A DNA stretch of 64,000 bases, taken from contig JANEZZ010002243.1 in NCBI GenBank assembly GCA_026122225.1, forward strand, positions 990,001 through 1,054,000, in the 5' to 3' direction. Positions 1-11,420 of the stretch are shown here, piece after piece; position 1 is the stretch's first letter; every line of letters begins with the position of its first letter. Source of the DNA: Heloderma charlesbogerti (lineage: Eukaryota > Chordata > Lepidosauria > Squamata > Helodermatidae). The notes under the pieces are model-generated. The model searched no databases, was not told the DNA's origin, and was given only the letters and a program-made list of their open reading frames with translations. The position numbers and the translations under genes were made by a program.

Positions 1-724
1 AGTGTGGCTAACAACAAGTAAGGCTTATGTTTGTGTCCTAAGTGCAGGAATTAGTGGATATCTCCATAGAAAGATTTCAAGTCTTTTTGAAACACTTTTC
101 ACATTATTTGGATGTTTCACATGCCTATTAGCCTCCAAATGCATCTCAAAATATTCCCTCAAGTGAAATTTGGTGGCAACACCAATTAGAATGCTCAAAC
201 CATTTCTTAAGATATCATCATCACCATCACTCCTCCTTCTCCTTCTTCTGTCAGTCAGCCATAGCATGATCTTTTCCCAGAAACTGTGAACATGATTTGA
301 ACTTGAGGTTTCTAACACCAGCTTTACTGTCTGTGTCAGAGGTGTGCTCTGATTCCTGCTTTAGCAATGTTAAAGCTACACACTCAAAATACGTGGGTTT
401 TTCTTTTATTTTTTATGAAGACTTCAAACCTAAAACTTCTCACCCCAACCCTTTCTCTTTTTGTGAAACTGTCTCAGCAAGAAAAGTCCATTGTACTAAA
501 AAAGGAATCACCTTTCTGCATAACCATTCTAATTGTCTTCACTTTCTCCTTCTTCTCCATGATACGTACAGCAGAGGTCACAGTTCTGAATCAAGAAAGT
601 GCTCATTTTAGTTTCCTAATGAGAAACCAGGGCACCAGAGCTGGCCAACAACCTTTTTTGGGATTCACACTGCCATGTCCCACATTTTGTTTAAGAGTCA
701 ATTTAATCTGATAGTCTCCCTCTC
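1..724. other. Unannotated AT-rich flank
   Basis: No gene, RNA or recognised repeat was found here. Open frames are short, overlap on both strands and show no familiar motif. The stretch ends where BovB homology begins. Confidence 0.5.
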
Positions 725-3290
725 TTTCACATGCCCAGTATAGAGCCATTCAACATCACAGTAATTCAAGTCTATGCCCCAACCACTGAGGCCGAAGAAG
801 CTGAGGTTGATCGGTTCTATGAAGACCTACAACACCTTCTAGAACTAACACCAAAAAAAATGTCCTTTTCATCATAGGGGATTGGAATGCTAAAGTAGGA
901 AGTCAAGAAATCACCGGGATAACAGGCAAGCATGGCCTTGGTGTACAAAATGAAGCAGGACAAAGGCTAATAGAGTTCTGTCAAGAGAACACACTGCTCA
1001 TAGCAAACATTCTTTTCCAACAGCACAAGAGGCAACTCTACACATGGACATCACCAGATGGTCAATATCGAAATCAGATTGATTATGTACTTTGCAGCCA
1101 AAGATGGAGAAGCTCTATACAGTCAGTAAAAACAAGACGTGGAGCTGACTGTGGCTCAGATCATGAGCTGCTTCTTGCAGCATTTCAGCTTAAATTGAAG
1201 AACGTAGGGAAAACCACTAAACCATTCAGGTATGACCTAAATCATATCCCTTATGAATATACAATGGAGGTGAGGAATAGATTTCAGGGATTAGACCTAA
1301 TAGACAGAGTGCCTGAGGAACTATGGACGGAGGTCCGTAACATTGTTCAGGAGGCAGCAACGAAATCCATCACAAAGAAAAAGAAATGCAAGAAAGCCAA
1401 GTGGCTGTCTGATGAGGCTTTACAAGTAGCTGAGGAAAGAAGGGAAGTGAAAACCAAAGGAGAAAGGGGAAGATATATCCAACTGAATGCAGAGTTCCAG
1501 AGAATAGCAAGGAGACACAAGAAGGCCTTCTTAAATAAACAATGATAAGAAATCAAGGAAAACAATAGAATGGGAAAGACTAGAGATCTTTTCAAGATAA
1601 TCGGAGATCTCAAGGGAATGTCTTGTGCAAAGACGGGCATGATAAAGGACAAAGAAGGCAGGGACCTAACAGAAGCAGATGAGATTAAGAAGAGGTGGAA
1701 AGAATACACAGAAGAACTATACAGGAAAGATCTTAATGTCCCTGATAGCCATGAGAGTGGGGTCACTGAGCCGGACATCCTAGAGAGTGAAGTCAAGTGG
1801 GCCTTAGGAAGCATTAGTAACAACAAAGCTAGCGGAGATGACAGTATTCCAGCTGAGCTATTTAAAATTCTAAAAGATGATGCTGTTGAAGTGCTGCACT
1901 CAATATGCCAACAAATTTGGAACACTCAACAGTGGCCACAAGACTGGAAAAGGTCAGTTTACATTCCAATTCCAAAGAAGGGCAATGCCAAAGAGTGTTC
2001 AAACTACCGTACAATTGCGCTCATTTCATGCCAGCAAGGTGATGCTCAAAATCCTACAAGCTAGGCTTCAGCAGCATGTGAACCGAGAACTACCGGAAGT
2101 ACAAGCTGGGTTCCGAAGAGGCAGAGGAACTAGAGATCAAATCGCCAACATTCGCTGGGTCATGGAGAAAGCAAGAGAATTCCAGAAAAACATCTATTTC
2201 TGCTTCATTGACTATGCTAAAGCTTTTGTTTGTGTGGATCACAACAAACTCTGGCTAATTCTGAAAGAGATGGGAGTACCAGACCACCTTACCTGTCTCC
2301 TGAGAAACCTATACGAGGGCCAAGAACCAACAGTAAGAACCAGACATGGAACAACCGATTGGTTCAAAATTGGGAAAGGAGTAGTACAAGGCTGCATATT
2401 GTCACCCTGCTTATTTAACATATATGCAGAGTACATCATGAGAAACACTGGGCTGGATGAATTACAGGTTGGAATTAAGATTGCCGGGAGAATTATCAGC
2501 AACCTCAGATATGCAGATGATACCACCCTAATGGCAGAAAGTGAAGAGGATCTCAAGAGCCTCTTGTTGAGGGTGAAAGTGGAGAGTGCAAAAGCTCGTT
2601 TGAAACTCAACATTAAAAAAAACTTAAGATCCTGGCATCTGGCCCCATCACTTCCTGGCATATAGAAGGGGAAGAAATGGAAGCAGTGACAGATTTTATT
2701 TTCTTGGGCTCCAAGATCACCGCAGACAGTGACTGTAGCCATGAAATTAAAAGATGCTTGCTCCTTGGGAGGAAAGCTATGGCAGACCTAGACAGCATAG
2801 TAAGAAGCAGAGACATCACCTTGCCAACAAAGGTCCGCATAATCAAAGCTATGGTTTTCCCAGTAGTAATGTATGGCTGTGAGAGCTTGACTATAAGGAA
2901 GGCTGAGCACCGAAGAATTGATGCTTTCGAACTGTGGTGCTGGAGAAGACTCTTACGAGTCCCCTGGACTGCAAGGAGGTCAAATCAGTCCATCCTAAAG
3001 GAAATCAACCCTGAGTGCTCATTGGAAGGACAGATACTGAAGCTGAAGCTCAAATATTTTAGCCACCTAATGTGAAGAGAAAACTCTCTGGAAAAGACCC
3101 TGATGTTGGGAAAGACTTTGGGCAAAAGGAGAAGGGGACGGCAGAGGATGAGATGACTAGATAGCATCACTGATGCAATGAATTTGGACTTGACCACGCT
3201 CCAGGAGAGAGCACAGGACAGGAAGGCCTGGCGTGCTATGGTCCATGGGGTCACGAAGAGTCGGACACGACTGAATGACTGAACAACAAC
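725..3290 (+). mobile_element. RTE-BovB LINE, 5'-truncated
   Basis: About 2.57 kb of a BovB (RTE clade) non-LTR retrotransposon. It encodes part of the apurinic-like endonuclease, the reverse transcriptase and the C-terminal region, then ends in the typical BovB 3' tail: a 'ggcgtgctatggtccatggg' block, 'cggacacgac', and an ACA-rich end near 3290. The 5' UTR and start of the endonuclease are missing, the usual result of incomplete target-primed reverse transcription. BovB is known to be abundant in squamates and ruminants and to have moved horizontally; the CR1 and hAT company favours a squamate here. No clear target duplication was found. The element is dead. Confidence 0.93.
755..3283 (+). 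pseudogene. Decayed BovB ORF2 (endonuclease-reverse transcriptase)
   Basis: The endonuclease part includes the GDWNAKVG-type motif (about 880-903) and the later SDH-type motif (about 1159-1170). The reverse transcriptase keeps the catalytic YADD box at 2510-2521 and the FIDYAKAF part of motif A, but the second conserved Asp of that motif is Val (codon 2228-2230). Breaks: a frameshift in the A-run at 852-860, an in-frame stop at 1543, a frameshift near 2025-2040, another in the A-run near 2612-2620, and stops near 3073 and 3151. The frame is otherwise readable over about 800 codons, so decay is moderate. In life the protein would nick target DNA and copy element RNA at the nick. It cannot do so now. 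Confidence 0.92.
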
Positions 3291-3426
3291 AACAAGACTC
3301 AACAGGCAGACATGCTCTGCTGTTGCCAATTATTAGACAGCTATAAAAATATGTTGATTTGGTTTTTATATTTCCAAAAGGAAACAGATTGGATCTCTCA
3401 CTTTTGAGAGGCACTAAAGACAAAAC

Positions 3427-3493
3427 TTGGCGTGCTATGGTCCATGGAGTCATGAAGGGTCAGACACGACTTAACGACTGAACAACAACAAAG
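3427..3493 (+). mobile_element. Short BovB 3' tail
   Basis: A second copy of only the BovB terminal block (bait 'gtgctatggtccatgg' and 'acacgact', ACA-rich end), 140 bp downstream of the full element. It could be a severely truncated BovB insertion or the tail of a BovB-mobilised SINE. Element A starts at its ACA-rich end. Confidence 0.75.
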
Positions 3494-4102
3494 TAGGGAT
3501 GTACGAATCCCTTACCATGTTACGGTGGCAGCATCCGCTGGAGGGGGGAGGGGCTCGACGAGGGGGGAGGCGATCCGCTCCTCCGCCCCGGAATCCTCGA
3601 TTGCCGGCTCTGCTCCGTGGGCAGGACCAGCTGGCCAGGGCCATCCGCAGCCAGAAATAGCCCACTACGCTATTTGCATTCCCCTTTTTTTTTCGCCGTA
3701 ATAGCCTAAGTAAATATTTACATAAGATAGAACAGCGAAAAATAGGGAACGCAAATGGTGGCCACCATAGCCACCGCCATTTGTGTACGCGTTGTTTTGG
3801 CGGTTTTTTGCAAAAGGCATCCCTGCATCAGCTGTGATAGGCTACGTAAGTATTTACGTAGCCTATCACGGCTATGATCAGGAAGTGAATGGTAGCCACA
3901 GGGCGGCTACCATTCACAAGTCAGCGCGGACGGCAGCAGGTAAGTGCTCCATTACGCACACCTTTTGTGGATTGGGGGCTCCATTCCATGCGCCTTTTGT
4001 GGATTGGGGGTGGGGGCTTCATTCCGCCATGGGTTTCGGGGGGCCGAATACCAGTGCGTTTGGCCTCTCTGAAATCTGTGGCGGAATTCTCCGCCATTCC
4101 TA
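3494..4102 (+). mobile_element. Palindrome-array hAT-like element A
   Basis: A non-autonomous DNA element of 609 bp. The alpha end reads TAGGGATGTACGAATCCC at 3494; the beta end closes with GGCGGAATTCTCCGCCATTCCTA-like sequence at 4102. Inside are two core palindromes (near 3704-3730 and 3834-3870, half-site GTGATAGGCTACGTA) and a second hairpin type around GAATGGTAGCC. AGGTAAGT lies at 3938-3945, pointing to the right end. Its right half matches element E, while its left half is much shorter, so it looks like a deletion or recombination derivative. Flanking 8-mers (CAACAAAG and GCTGGAAG) do not match, so the target duplication is not supported. No coding capacity. Confidence 0.8.
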
Positions 4103-4335
4103 GCTGGAAGCCTTGTTTTGTTACTATCAAAGGCCTGTGTAGTCGTTGCTGGCTGAGTGATGATCTGAAGGGGAAGAGAAGGAGAAGGTTTGCTGGTTGG
4201 TCTTTGGTGTTTTAAAAGGACTAGGAGGAAGCTAAGGAGAAAGTGAATAGGTAAGGCTTGAATATTAAGTTATCCCTTCTCTGTGGGATAACCGTACATG
4301 GCTGGTGAAGATCAGGAGTAGGGAGCAGGTGGCTG

Positions 4336-4862
4336 TAGGGATGGCAGAGAATCCCGCCATGGATCTCAGTGAGGCCGAATGCCAGTGCATTTGGCCCCCC
4401 AAAATCCATGGCGGAACGAAGCGCCTGCCCCCCCAACCCACGAAAGGCATGCACAACAGAGCCGCAACCCACGAAAGGTGCGTGAAACGGATCACTTACC
4501 TGATGCCGTCCACGCTGACTTGCAAATGGCGGCCGTCCTGAGGCCACCATTCGCTTCCTGATCATAGCAATGATAGGCTACGTAAATACTTACATAGCCT
4601 ATCATGGCAAGCAAAACAACAACAATGCGTACGCAAATGGCGGCGGTTACAGTGGCCGCCATTTTCGTTCCCTATTTTTCGCTGTTTTATCTTACGTACA
4701 TATTTACATAGGCTATTACGGCGAAAAAAAAGGGGAATGCAAATAGCGTAGTAGGAGCTATTTGCGTTCCCCTTTTTGTTTTCGCCGTAATAGCCTACAT
4801 AAATACTTACGTAAGATAAAACGGCGAAAAATAGGGAACGCAAATGGTGGCCGCTGTATTTC
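4336..4862 (-). mobile_element. Palindrome-array hAT-like element B (alpha end lost)
   Basis: The beta end TAGGGATGGCAGAGAATCC starts at 4336, with inverted GGATCTCAGTGAGGCC sequence just inside it. Three core palindromes follow, centred near 4587, 4701 and 4804 (spacings about 114 and 103 bp), separated by hairpins of the CGCAAATGG type. ACTTACCT at 4494-4501 is an outward AGGTAAGT. Homology stops near 4862 without a terminus, so the alpha half is missing. Elements A and B sit in inverted orientation about 230 bp apart. Confidence 0.8.
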
Positions 4863-4937
4863 TGTACCACTGAACAGAAAGAGCCTGTTCAATGGTAGCC
4901 CCTGTTTACAGAATCCCCTCTCCACTTCAGAGCAGAT

Positions 4938-5445
4938 CATCTGGCAATTTATTTACTACATTTTCTATACTGCCCAATAGCCAAAGTTCTCTGAGTGGTT
5001 CATGAAAATTAAAACCCCAAAATGAATCATGATAAAATATCATGATTTCTATTTAAAAATATTCTATTTAAAAATAGAAGACTTTTAAAAGTTTAAAATA
5101 GAATAAAACAAAAGTAAAAACTACTGTAAAAGTCAACAGCAGGGTAAAAATCTAAAAACCACAATAATATATTTAAAACCCAACCTGAAGGACTAAAAAG
5201 CCTGGGAAAATAAAAAGATCTTCACCTGGCACCAAAACAACCACAATGTAGTCACCAGGCAAGCCTCTCTGGAGACCTCATTCCACAACCAGCATGCCAC
5301 CACTGAAAAGGCCCTCTTCTTAGTAATCACCTGCCTCACCTCATTTGGTGGGGCCACTTCAAGGAGGGCCTCCAAAGATGATCTTACAGTCCAGGCAGGT
5401 ATATAGGGAAAGACAAAGACCTTTCATTCTTTCAGGCCTTTTAAA
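4938..5445 (-). mobile_element. L2-like LINE 3' end
   Basis: On the minus strand, a short C-terminal ORF2 remnant (about 5193-5375, containing KKRAFSVVACWLWNEVSREA, a hallmark of L2-type C-termini) is followed by a 3' UTR that ends in 'tattgggcagtatagaaaa' and ATAAAT repeats near 4940. The ORF is interrupted. The copy is old and 5'-truncated. Confidence 0.7.
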
Positions 5446-5481
5446 ATATGTGTGTGTGTGTGCGTGTGTGTTTTAAAATAA

Positions 5482-5620
5482 GGATGCAATCCTATGCATG
5501 TGTAGACAGAGTAAAGTCCCACAACTCCCAGCATTCCCCAGACAGCATGGCTGGCTGGGGAATGCTGGGAGTTGTAGGACTTTTCTTTCTCTAAAGTTTA
5601 CAGGCATAGGGTTGCACCCT
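5482..5620. repeat. Inverted-repeat MITE (tgcaatcctatgc type)
   Basis: About 139 bp folding as one hairpin. The left arm runs from 'gatgcaatcctatgca' through 'acaactcccagcattcccca', and the right arm is its imperfect reverse complement ending 'ataggg ttgcaccc'. A related copy lies at 57976-58085. The structure suits a small non-autonomous DNA transposon; the superfamily is unknown. Confidence 0.6.
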
Positions 5621-5844
5621 AAGTAAGTGAATAGCTGTGGGCCAGGAAGCCAAGGGGGTATAGACCTGGTAGAGGGATTCTTCCAGTCAGTTGTGGCTTC
5701 AACTATCATCATCATCTCTACATTGTGACTTGAGACCTTTTACCACATTAACCAGAGCATCTCTCCCACACAGCAACACAAGGCAGGTGGTGAAAGCAGG
5801 AGGACATTAGAAGACCCAAATGTGATATTGTCCAGAGAGCAGAG

Positions 5845-5920
5845 GACAGGAAGGCCTGGCGTGCTATGGTCCATGGGGTCATGAAGACTTGGACACGACT
5901 TAAAAACTAAACAACAACAA
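5845..5920 (+). mobile_element. Short BovB 3' tail
   Basis: A 76-bp piece beginning 'gacaggaaggcctggcgtgc' and ending in an ACA-rich run, the same segment and length as the insertion at 42572-42647. The recurrent start point suggests a defined short retroposon, such as a BovB-tailed SINE remnant, or a favoured truncation point. Confidence 0.75.
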
Positions 5921-6334
5921 GAGTTCTTCAGGCATTTGTGCTTCTCTCTCTCTCTCCACACTTTGTGTGTGTGTGCTGCCAGTAAACCCTGGGTTAAACT
6001 ATAATACACCATCTGTATCATCTAGTCCTTGTGGAAATAATTTACCTTTAATATGATTTCCTTTAGATTGCAAGTGCAACTTTGCTTGATACCAAAGCAA
6101 TTATCAAACAAATTGAAAATTCAAAAGTGGCACAATGCTGCAATGTGCAGTAAATTATAGAAGATAAGAAGGAGGGATAATAAAGAGAGATAAAGATGCA
6201 TGAGGGTGTATCCAGGCTAAAATTTACTGTTTTTCAGAGCAGTTCAATCCAGTTTTTTCCCCCTTCCTCTCCCAGAACAGAATAAACATATGTGCATCTT
6301 CTTTCTCCTCCCAGAATTGTTATCTTTTTAATGA

Positions 6335-7015
6335 TTTTAATGATTTTCTTTAATGATAATCACTGCATTGTTTTTCAGGTGCTTACAAATCGATTGCCTT
6401 ATAATCTGCTCCAGAATTTTCCCAGGGATTGATGTCAGACTGACTGGTCTGTAGTTCCCAGGTTCCTCCTTTTTGCCCTTTTTGAAGATAGGGACAACAT
6501 TAACCCTCCTCCAGTCATCTGGCACTTCATCCGTCCTCTGTGATTTCTCAAAGAGAATAGACAGCGGTTCTGAGAGTTCTTCTGCCAGTTCTTTATTAAT
6601 CTAGGATGCAGTTCATCTGGCCCTGGACATCTGACCTCATTCAAAGTAATTAGGTGTTCCTTGACCATATGCCTATTGATCTCAAGGTGCAATCCTGCCC
6701 CTTCAGCCTGTACTTCACCTTTGCCAGTGCGGTTTTCGAACCTTTCAGGAGAAGGCTGAGCCAAAGTAGGAATTGAGCACTTCTGCCTTTTCTTTGTCAT
6801 CTGTTACCATTTTGCCATCCTTATTTAGTAGTTGAACCACCATTTCTTTCCTCTGTCTTTTACTATGCACGTAGCTGAAGAAAGCCTTTTTGTTGCTTTT
6901 AGCATCCCTCGCTAACCTCAGCTCGTTCACAGCTTTAGCCTTCCTGACGCCATCCCTGCAATTCTGTGCTTCCTTGCTGTACTCTTTCTTTGTAGCTTGG
7001 CCTTCCTTTCACTTC
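6335..7015 (-). mobile_element. CR1 LINE fragment (reverse transcriptase N-terminal half)
   Basis: The minus strand encodes pieces of CR1 ORF2. About 6745-6930 carries ARDAKSNKKAFFSYVHSKRQ and 6337-6525 carries PDDWRRVNVVPIFKKGKKEE, which are typical CR1 reverse transcriptase blocks. A frameshift separates them. Endonuclease and 3' end are absent, so this is an internal fragment. It is a useful intact reference for the sequence interrupted at 31361-33142. Confidence 0.9.
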
Positions 7016-8038
7016 CACTTGTCAGTCATTAGTCCCAGCAAGTTGACCAGAGATATTTAGCTGGACCATAAAATAGAGCCTAAATGATAGGTAACCCACT
7101 TCTTCCCTAAATGGATGAAGCCATTTTATCTTCAATACATGAAATACTATTAATATCTTTGTGTGACATTTGTGTCTCACACTACATCCAATAAACTCAG
7201 GATGAAGTATATAGGATTCCCCAGTGGTTTATCATTCAGGGACATTACAGATTCTCCTCACCCTTCCAGACCTTCTAAGTCTGTTTACAACTTCCACTGT
7301 CCATGGTCAGGGGTGTTTTAAAAATAATTTATCCTTACTGTTACAGGGCTACTATCCTCCCCTTCCCCACATCACCGGTTCAAAAATAAACTCATTACTA
7401 CAGATCATTAGGTTGCTGTTGGGTATAAGGAAGTGAAGTTAGAATAGTAGTTACCAACAGATATGCTAATTCTTTAAAGGATGATTGTGTGAGTGGTGTG
7501 GGGGTGGGGGGGTCTTAATTGGCTTTAGCTTAGTTAATTAAAAATGAAATATTTGAGAAGGGAAACTCTGGCTACTGTGCCAGAGTTAAAACTAACCAGG
7601 CAGTAGAGAATTGGTTTTGTTTGTTTCCTGCTTTACAGATTTTCTAAAATTTCCCAGATTGGGCCAACTCATGTAGACTTCGAGAGAATTGCAAAAATCA
7701 CCATCAGCTGACAATTCCTATCAATAATAGATTGCTACAGATGATATGAATGGGAAAATCTATCATGCTTGATTTCACTCAGGTTTTCATTTTTCCACTG
7801 CTAAGCTCATTCCGTTCCATTTCTGCATCATTTTGCAGGTTGTGCCTGTTTTTAGGCCACATGAAAACTCATACAAATTTTTGTGCTCATTTTTCAAAAC
7901 ACATGCCTTTTTGCGCTCTTTTTTTTCTTTCAAATTTTGCCTTTTTGCAAGGAATTTCCCCATTAATTTGTGTGTGTGTGTGTGTGCACATTCTTCCAAA
8001 TATACCCATTTGTATATTAGTTACTAATATATGAATTT
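7016..8038. other. AT-rich spacer with a possible old hAT-like remnant
   Basis: No gene is seen. About 7755-8035 holds minus-strand copies of the 'aaaatgtgcac / caaaaa' type sequence that recurs at 26490-26880, 37712-38145 and 56030-56345, so it may be a remnant of the same repeat. A short TG run lies near 7968-7986. Confidence 0.4.
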
Positions 8039-8039
8039 T

Positions 8040-8470
8040 ATGGAGTTTGGGGGGATAGCGATCCCATGGCCAATCGACATTGTCTAGAGGGCCATAGGAT
8101 GTTGTGGTTTATGGGAACCGAGGTCAGCGCTGGTGCTTCTTCACCACCTCGTAAGCAGCATGGTTCGCCCCCATCTCTGCGCTCATAAGCACAGCATGGA
8201 GAGGGTGAAAAGGGAGCATTCCCAGGGTGGGAAGGGGAGCAGACTGCAGAAGCCAGTTTATGAAGCTTCCTATGTGCTGCATGGCCTCCCCCATCCTGCC
8301 CTGAAGTGCCCTGGCTAGACACCCAAAATCTGCCATCGATCTAGCCACAAAAGCAAGGCAGATGGAGCATGGAGGCAAAGACTGGCTCCGTGCTCTGCTC
8401 GCCCTGCAAAGGATACGTAGCAGCCTCTGACTTTGGAGCTGTCAACTATCTCAATCGGATTGTAGCCCAA
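8040..8470. repeat. Dispersed repeat, partner of 55485-55912
   Basis: About 430 bp shared at moderate identity with 55485-55912. Shared blocks include a GGGGG-rich start, 'atggagcac'-type and 'gaggtcag' words in the middle, and a right end built on 'ggatacgtagcagcctc' and 'cggatagga/cggattg'. No coding sign and no recognised family. Confidence 0.4.
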
Positions 8471-9544
8471 ATGTACTTTTTAAAGTTTTTTTTGCAATTT
8501 TTTTCACAAATTACGAATTTCAGAAAAGTATGGACTTCAACCTCTAACTGCATTTTGGTTCATGTTTAGATGCAGGCAGTGTGAATTTTGCACTGAAATG
8601 TAAACCAAAGCAATTACACACTCATCCCTTACAGACAATTGCATTTCTATACATGGCTGTCCCTTGTAAACTTACAGACCACCTCAAATAATGCTTTGAA
8701 TCTAAATATAGTCCAAGTTTATTATACCAATAAAAAATCACAAGGTCCACTAAAGTAAAATGGAAAGTTGTTGATAATATTCTACTTAGATTCACTCAGA
8801 GAACAGAAAACATTGTTGGAAACCAACAAAAGGTATGAATGCCTTTCTCTGATGCCATAACAAAATTAACCTAGCACATTTGAAGCATGAAAACCTTTTC
8901 ATCCGGGCAAGAATTTAGTTACTCTGCTCGGTAGTACACTGCAGTGAAGACTTGGTTTTTGAGCTGCCAACAAGAGCTTTGCATTAAGACCTAGGTAACT
9001 TTTCGAGGTTTCCACCATGTTTGTGTTGGTTTGTGGTTTGGCATAGTCCCCTTTCTGTTCATAGATCTGCCCAGTGCACTTCTGAAAGATTAAAGCACAC
9101 CACATCCAAATACTGCTCCCGTTTTCCACTGGGTAAGATACTGGCAGGCTGGCAACCTAACTCACACTTCAAAACGTGCACAGAAAAGCTGCCAGAAAAA
9201 AGTATAAATTATTTTTTTTTACTCCTGTCAACCTGACTGATGTCACACGACTATATAACCAATGAATGTATGCCATTTTCCTAGTGTATATCTATTTATT
9301 AACACTGTAGGTGTATCATTATGCCACATAATTTATAGTTGCGGGTAAATACATTCAAAGGCATAACAATACCTTACAAGTGAGTAAGCGTACAGTATAT
9401 TTTTAGCCTGCTACAGCTATAGATGATGCACTTCAATCCAGAAGTGACTACTCTTTAATTATAGAGAAGACTTTCTTTCATGTAGCACCCCTTTTTTTGT
9501 CACTAAGTTCCAAAGAGTAGGAACGACTAAAGTTTTCTCTTCAG
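8471..9544. other. Unannotated spacer
   Basis: No gene or recognised repeat. Open frames are short and lack familiar motifs. Confidence 0.4.
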
Positions 9545-9652
9545 GAGACTCAGGTTGTGATCCTAAAGAGACTTACCTGGGAGTAAGACCCACTGAACTC
9601 AATCAGGCTTATTTCTGAGAAGACATGGATAGGATTGCACAGTCAGTAGATT
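9545..9652 (+). repeat. SINE-like repeat (gggagtaag type)
   Basis: About 100 bp containing 'acttacctgggagtaagacc', 'tgaactcaatcaggctta' and 'catggataggattgcac'. I know this motif string as a common interspersed repeat in reptile genomes but cannot name the family securely. No flanking duplication was identified. Confidence 0.45.
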
Positions 9653-10044
9653 AATTTTACTTTCATTCTAAAAATAATACTACCAGCTAATATTTAATGA
9701 CTGTTGCTGGACTGCAGGTGAAATATTAAATGATGGAATGATCCCCCATATGAAAATCCTTGAACATAGAAAGCTACCATGCCAGGGAAGTTTCCCCATA
9801 CATACCAGTTCTGCCTGAGCAGGGATTTTACATATCTGTCCTATTTGTTCTATTGATTTCAGTAAATATCCTACCTTTCCTTTTCAACAGAGAAACAAAT
9901 AAAATATAAATACACATGGGGCAAAATAGGCCAATGGAAACAAAGATGGGGGGGTCCGGTGGAACTTGGGCTAGACAGTCCAAGGAACCCCCCCCCCCCC
10001 GCAGAGTGGCTGGTGGCTGAAGACATGCAAGGGGAAAAGGACTG

Positions 10045-10295
10045 GGTGATGGAGAAAAGTGTGGGGCAGCATGATAGCTCCCTTCAAATACTTGGAAGGC
10101 TGTCACATAGAAGGGAGCAAAGATTTGTTCTCTGCTGCCCTGAACAGGCAGGAAGGAATAGCCTCATTCAGATTAGGTACATGAGAGAAGATCTTTTCCA
10201 CAGTGGCCCCACACCTTTGGAATGGGTTGACATCAAGGGTCCATCAGTCCCCATCATTGCAGGCTTTTAGGAAGGCCTGAAAACCTACTTATCCA
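10045..10295 (+). mobile_element. CR1-like LINE 3' fragment
   Basis: The plus strand holds the CR1-type block for the end of ORF2 ('tagctcccttcaaatacttggaaggctgtcac') and the adjoining 3' region. The copy is diverged and runs into the inverted-repeat MITE half at about 10296-10392. Confidence 0.55.
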
Positions 10296-10392
10296 TCTCC
10301 CATCAGCCCCGGCCAGCATGGCCAATAGTCAGGAATGCTGGGAGTTGTAGTCCAAAACATTTGGAGGGCACCAGTTTGGGGAGGACTGCTCT
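10296..10392. repeat. Half copy of the 137-bp hAT-like MITE
   Basis: Contains 'ccatcagcccc', 'gggagttgtagtccaaaaca' and 'ggagggcaccagtttgggga', the right half of the element seen complete at 23066-23202 and 35056-35192. Confidence 0.6.
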
Positions 10393-10869
10393 ACAGAGTG
10401 TTCATCGATATTTCCAAGATGAAGGAAATAATTCTAAGACAAGTCATGTGAAGTTATCAGTGTTATGATAAAGGCAGTGATGACATAAAATATCCACTAT
10501 GATATTCTTAAGACAGCTGTACTGTGTTTCTGCATTTGAGGGTGTTTTTTTTTCTCATATTCCTAGATGTTGTTGTTTACCCATCACTCCAAATAAAGAT
10601 TTTCTTGGAGTTCATGATTCTTCTTGAACATAACACTCTTCTACATTAGTGCTATTCAGTTCCCCAGATCTTCTACTACTCTGTGTAGGCTTCTAAATGT
10701 CATGGAATGTGATACTAAGCAACAAAGAACAGACACAGAAGGAAAGTGAACAGGTATGCTTTTAGTGGCACACAATACATACATGAATTATAACCACAAA
10801 CTGTTGTGCACTGCAGCTTTGTTTCCCCTGAAAAAATTCCTGCAGATACACCCATGTTATTATTCTTAG

Positions 10870-11098
10870 GTCCCAGGAGGTAGATTTCAGTGGAACAATA
10901 GGAGAAACTTCTCAGCGGTAAGAGCAGTTTGAGAATGGAACCAATTAACTGGAAGACTGGTGGGCTCTCCTTTGTTGTAGGTCTTCAGTCAGAGGCTGAG
11001 CATTCATCTGCTGGGGATGCTTTAGCTCAGGATTTCCTGCATTGAGCATTGTCCTAGATGGCCTACAAGATCCTTTCCAGTTGTGTGATTCTATGATA
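10870..11098 (+). mobile_element. CR1 LINE 3' end
   Basis: Matches the CR1 3' region: 'ggtgggctctcc', 'ctggggatgctttagctcag' and a terminus at 'gtgattctatgata' near 11098, the usual ATTCTATG-type CR1 end. Diverged and 5'-truncated. Confidence 0.75.
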
Positions 11099-11420
11099 TA
11101 CCACCACATTCAATCATCCCATCCATGTAGACTGAAGTAGTACAGTCCAGCAAACAAATGCATCTCATCGGTCTGCTGATCATTGAGCTGTTTCACCCTG
11201 GGCTGTGGATGCAGCATTTTGGAGAAGGCAACAATATTCTGAACCAGTGGGTCCATGCAGACCAATCCCACTTTCCACTTGTGATTGACATGAGTAAAAT
11301 GGCAGGAAAGCAGGCCACCACACTTATATAAACTGCTGATGTCAAGCAAATACAAGCAAATGTTTGTATTTATGGACCTGCCAGCCGGATGGTTCTTCTT
11401 CCATGGGGATGCATCCATGA

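Noticed and set aside
3486..4110. Target duplication for element A
   Set aside because: CAACAAAG and GCTGGAAG agree at only 3 positions, so only the termini are claimed.
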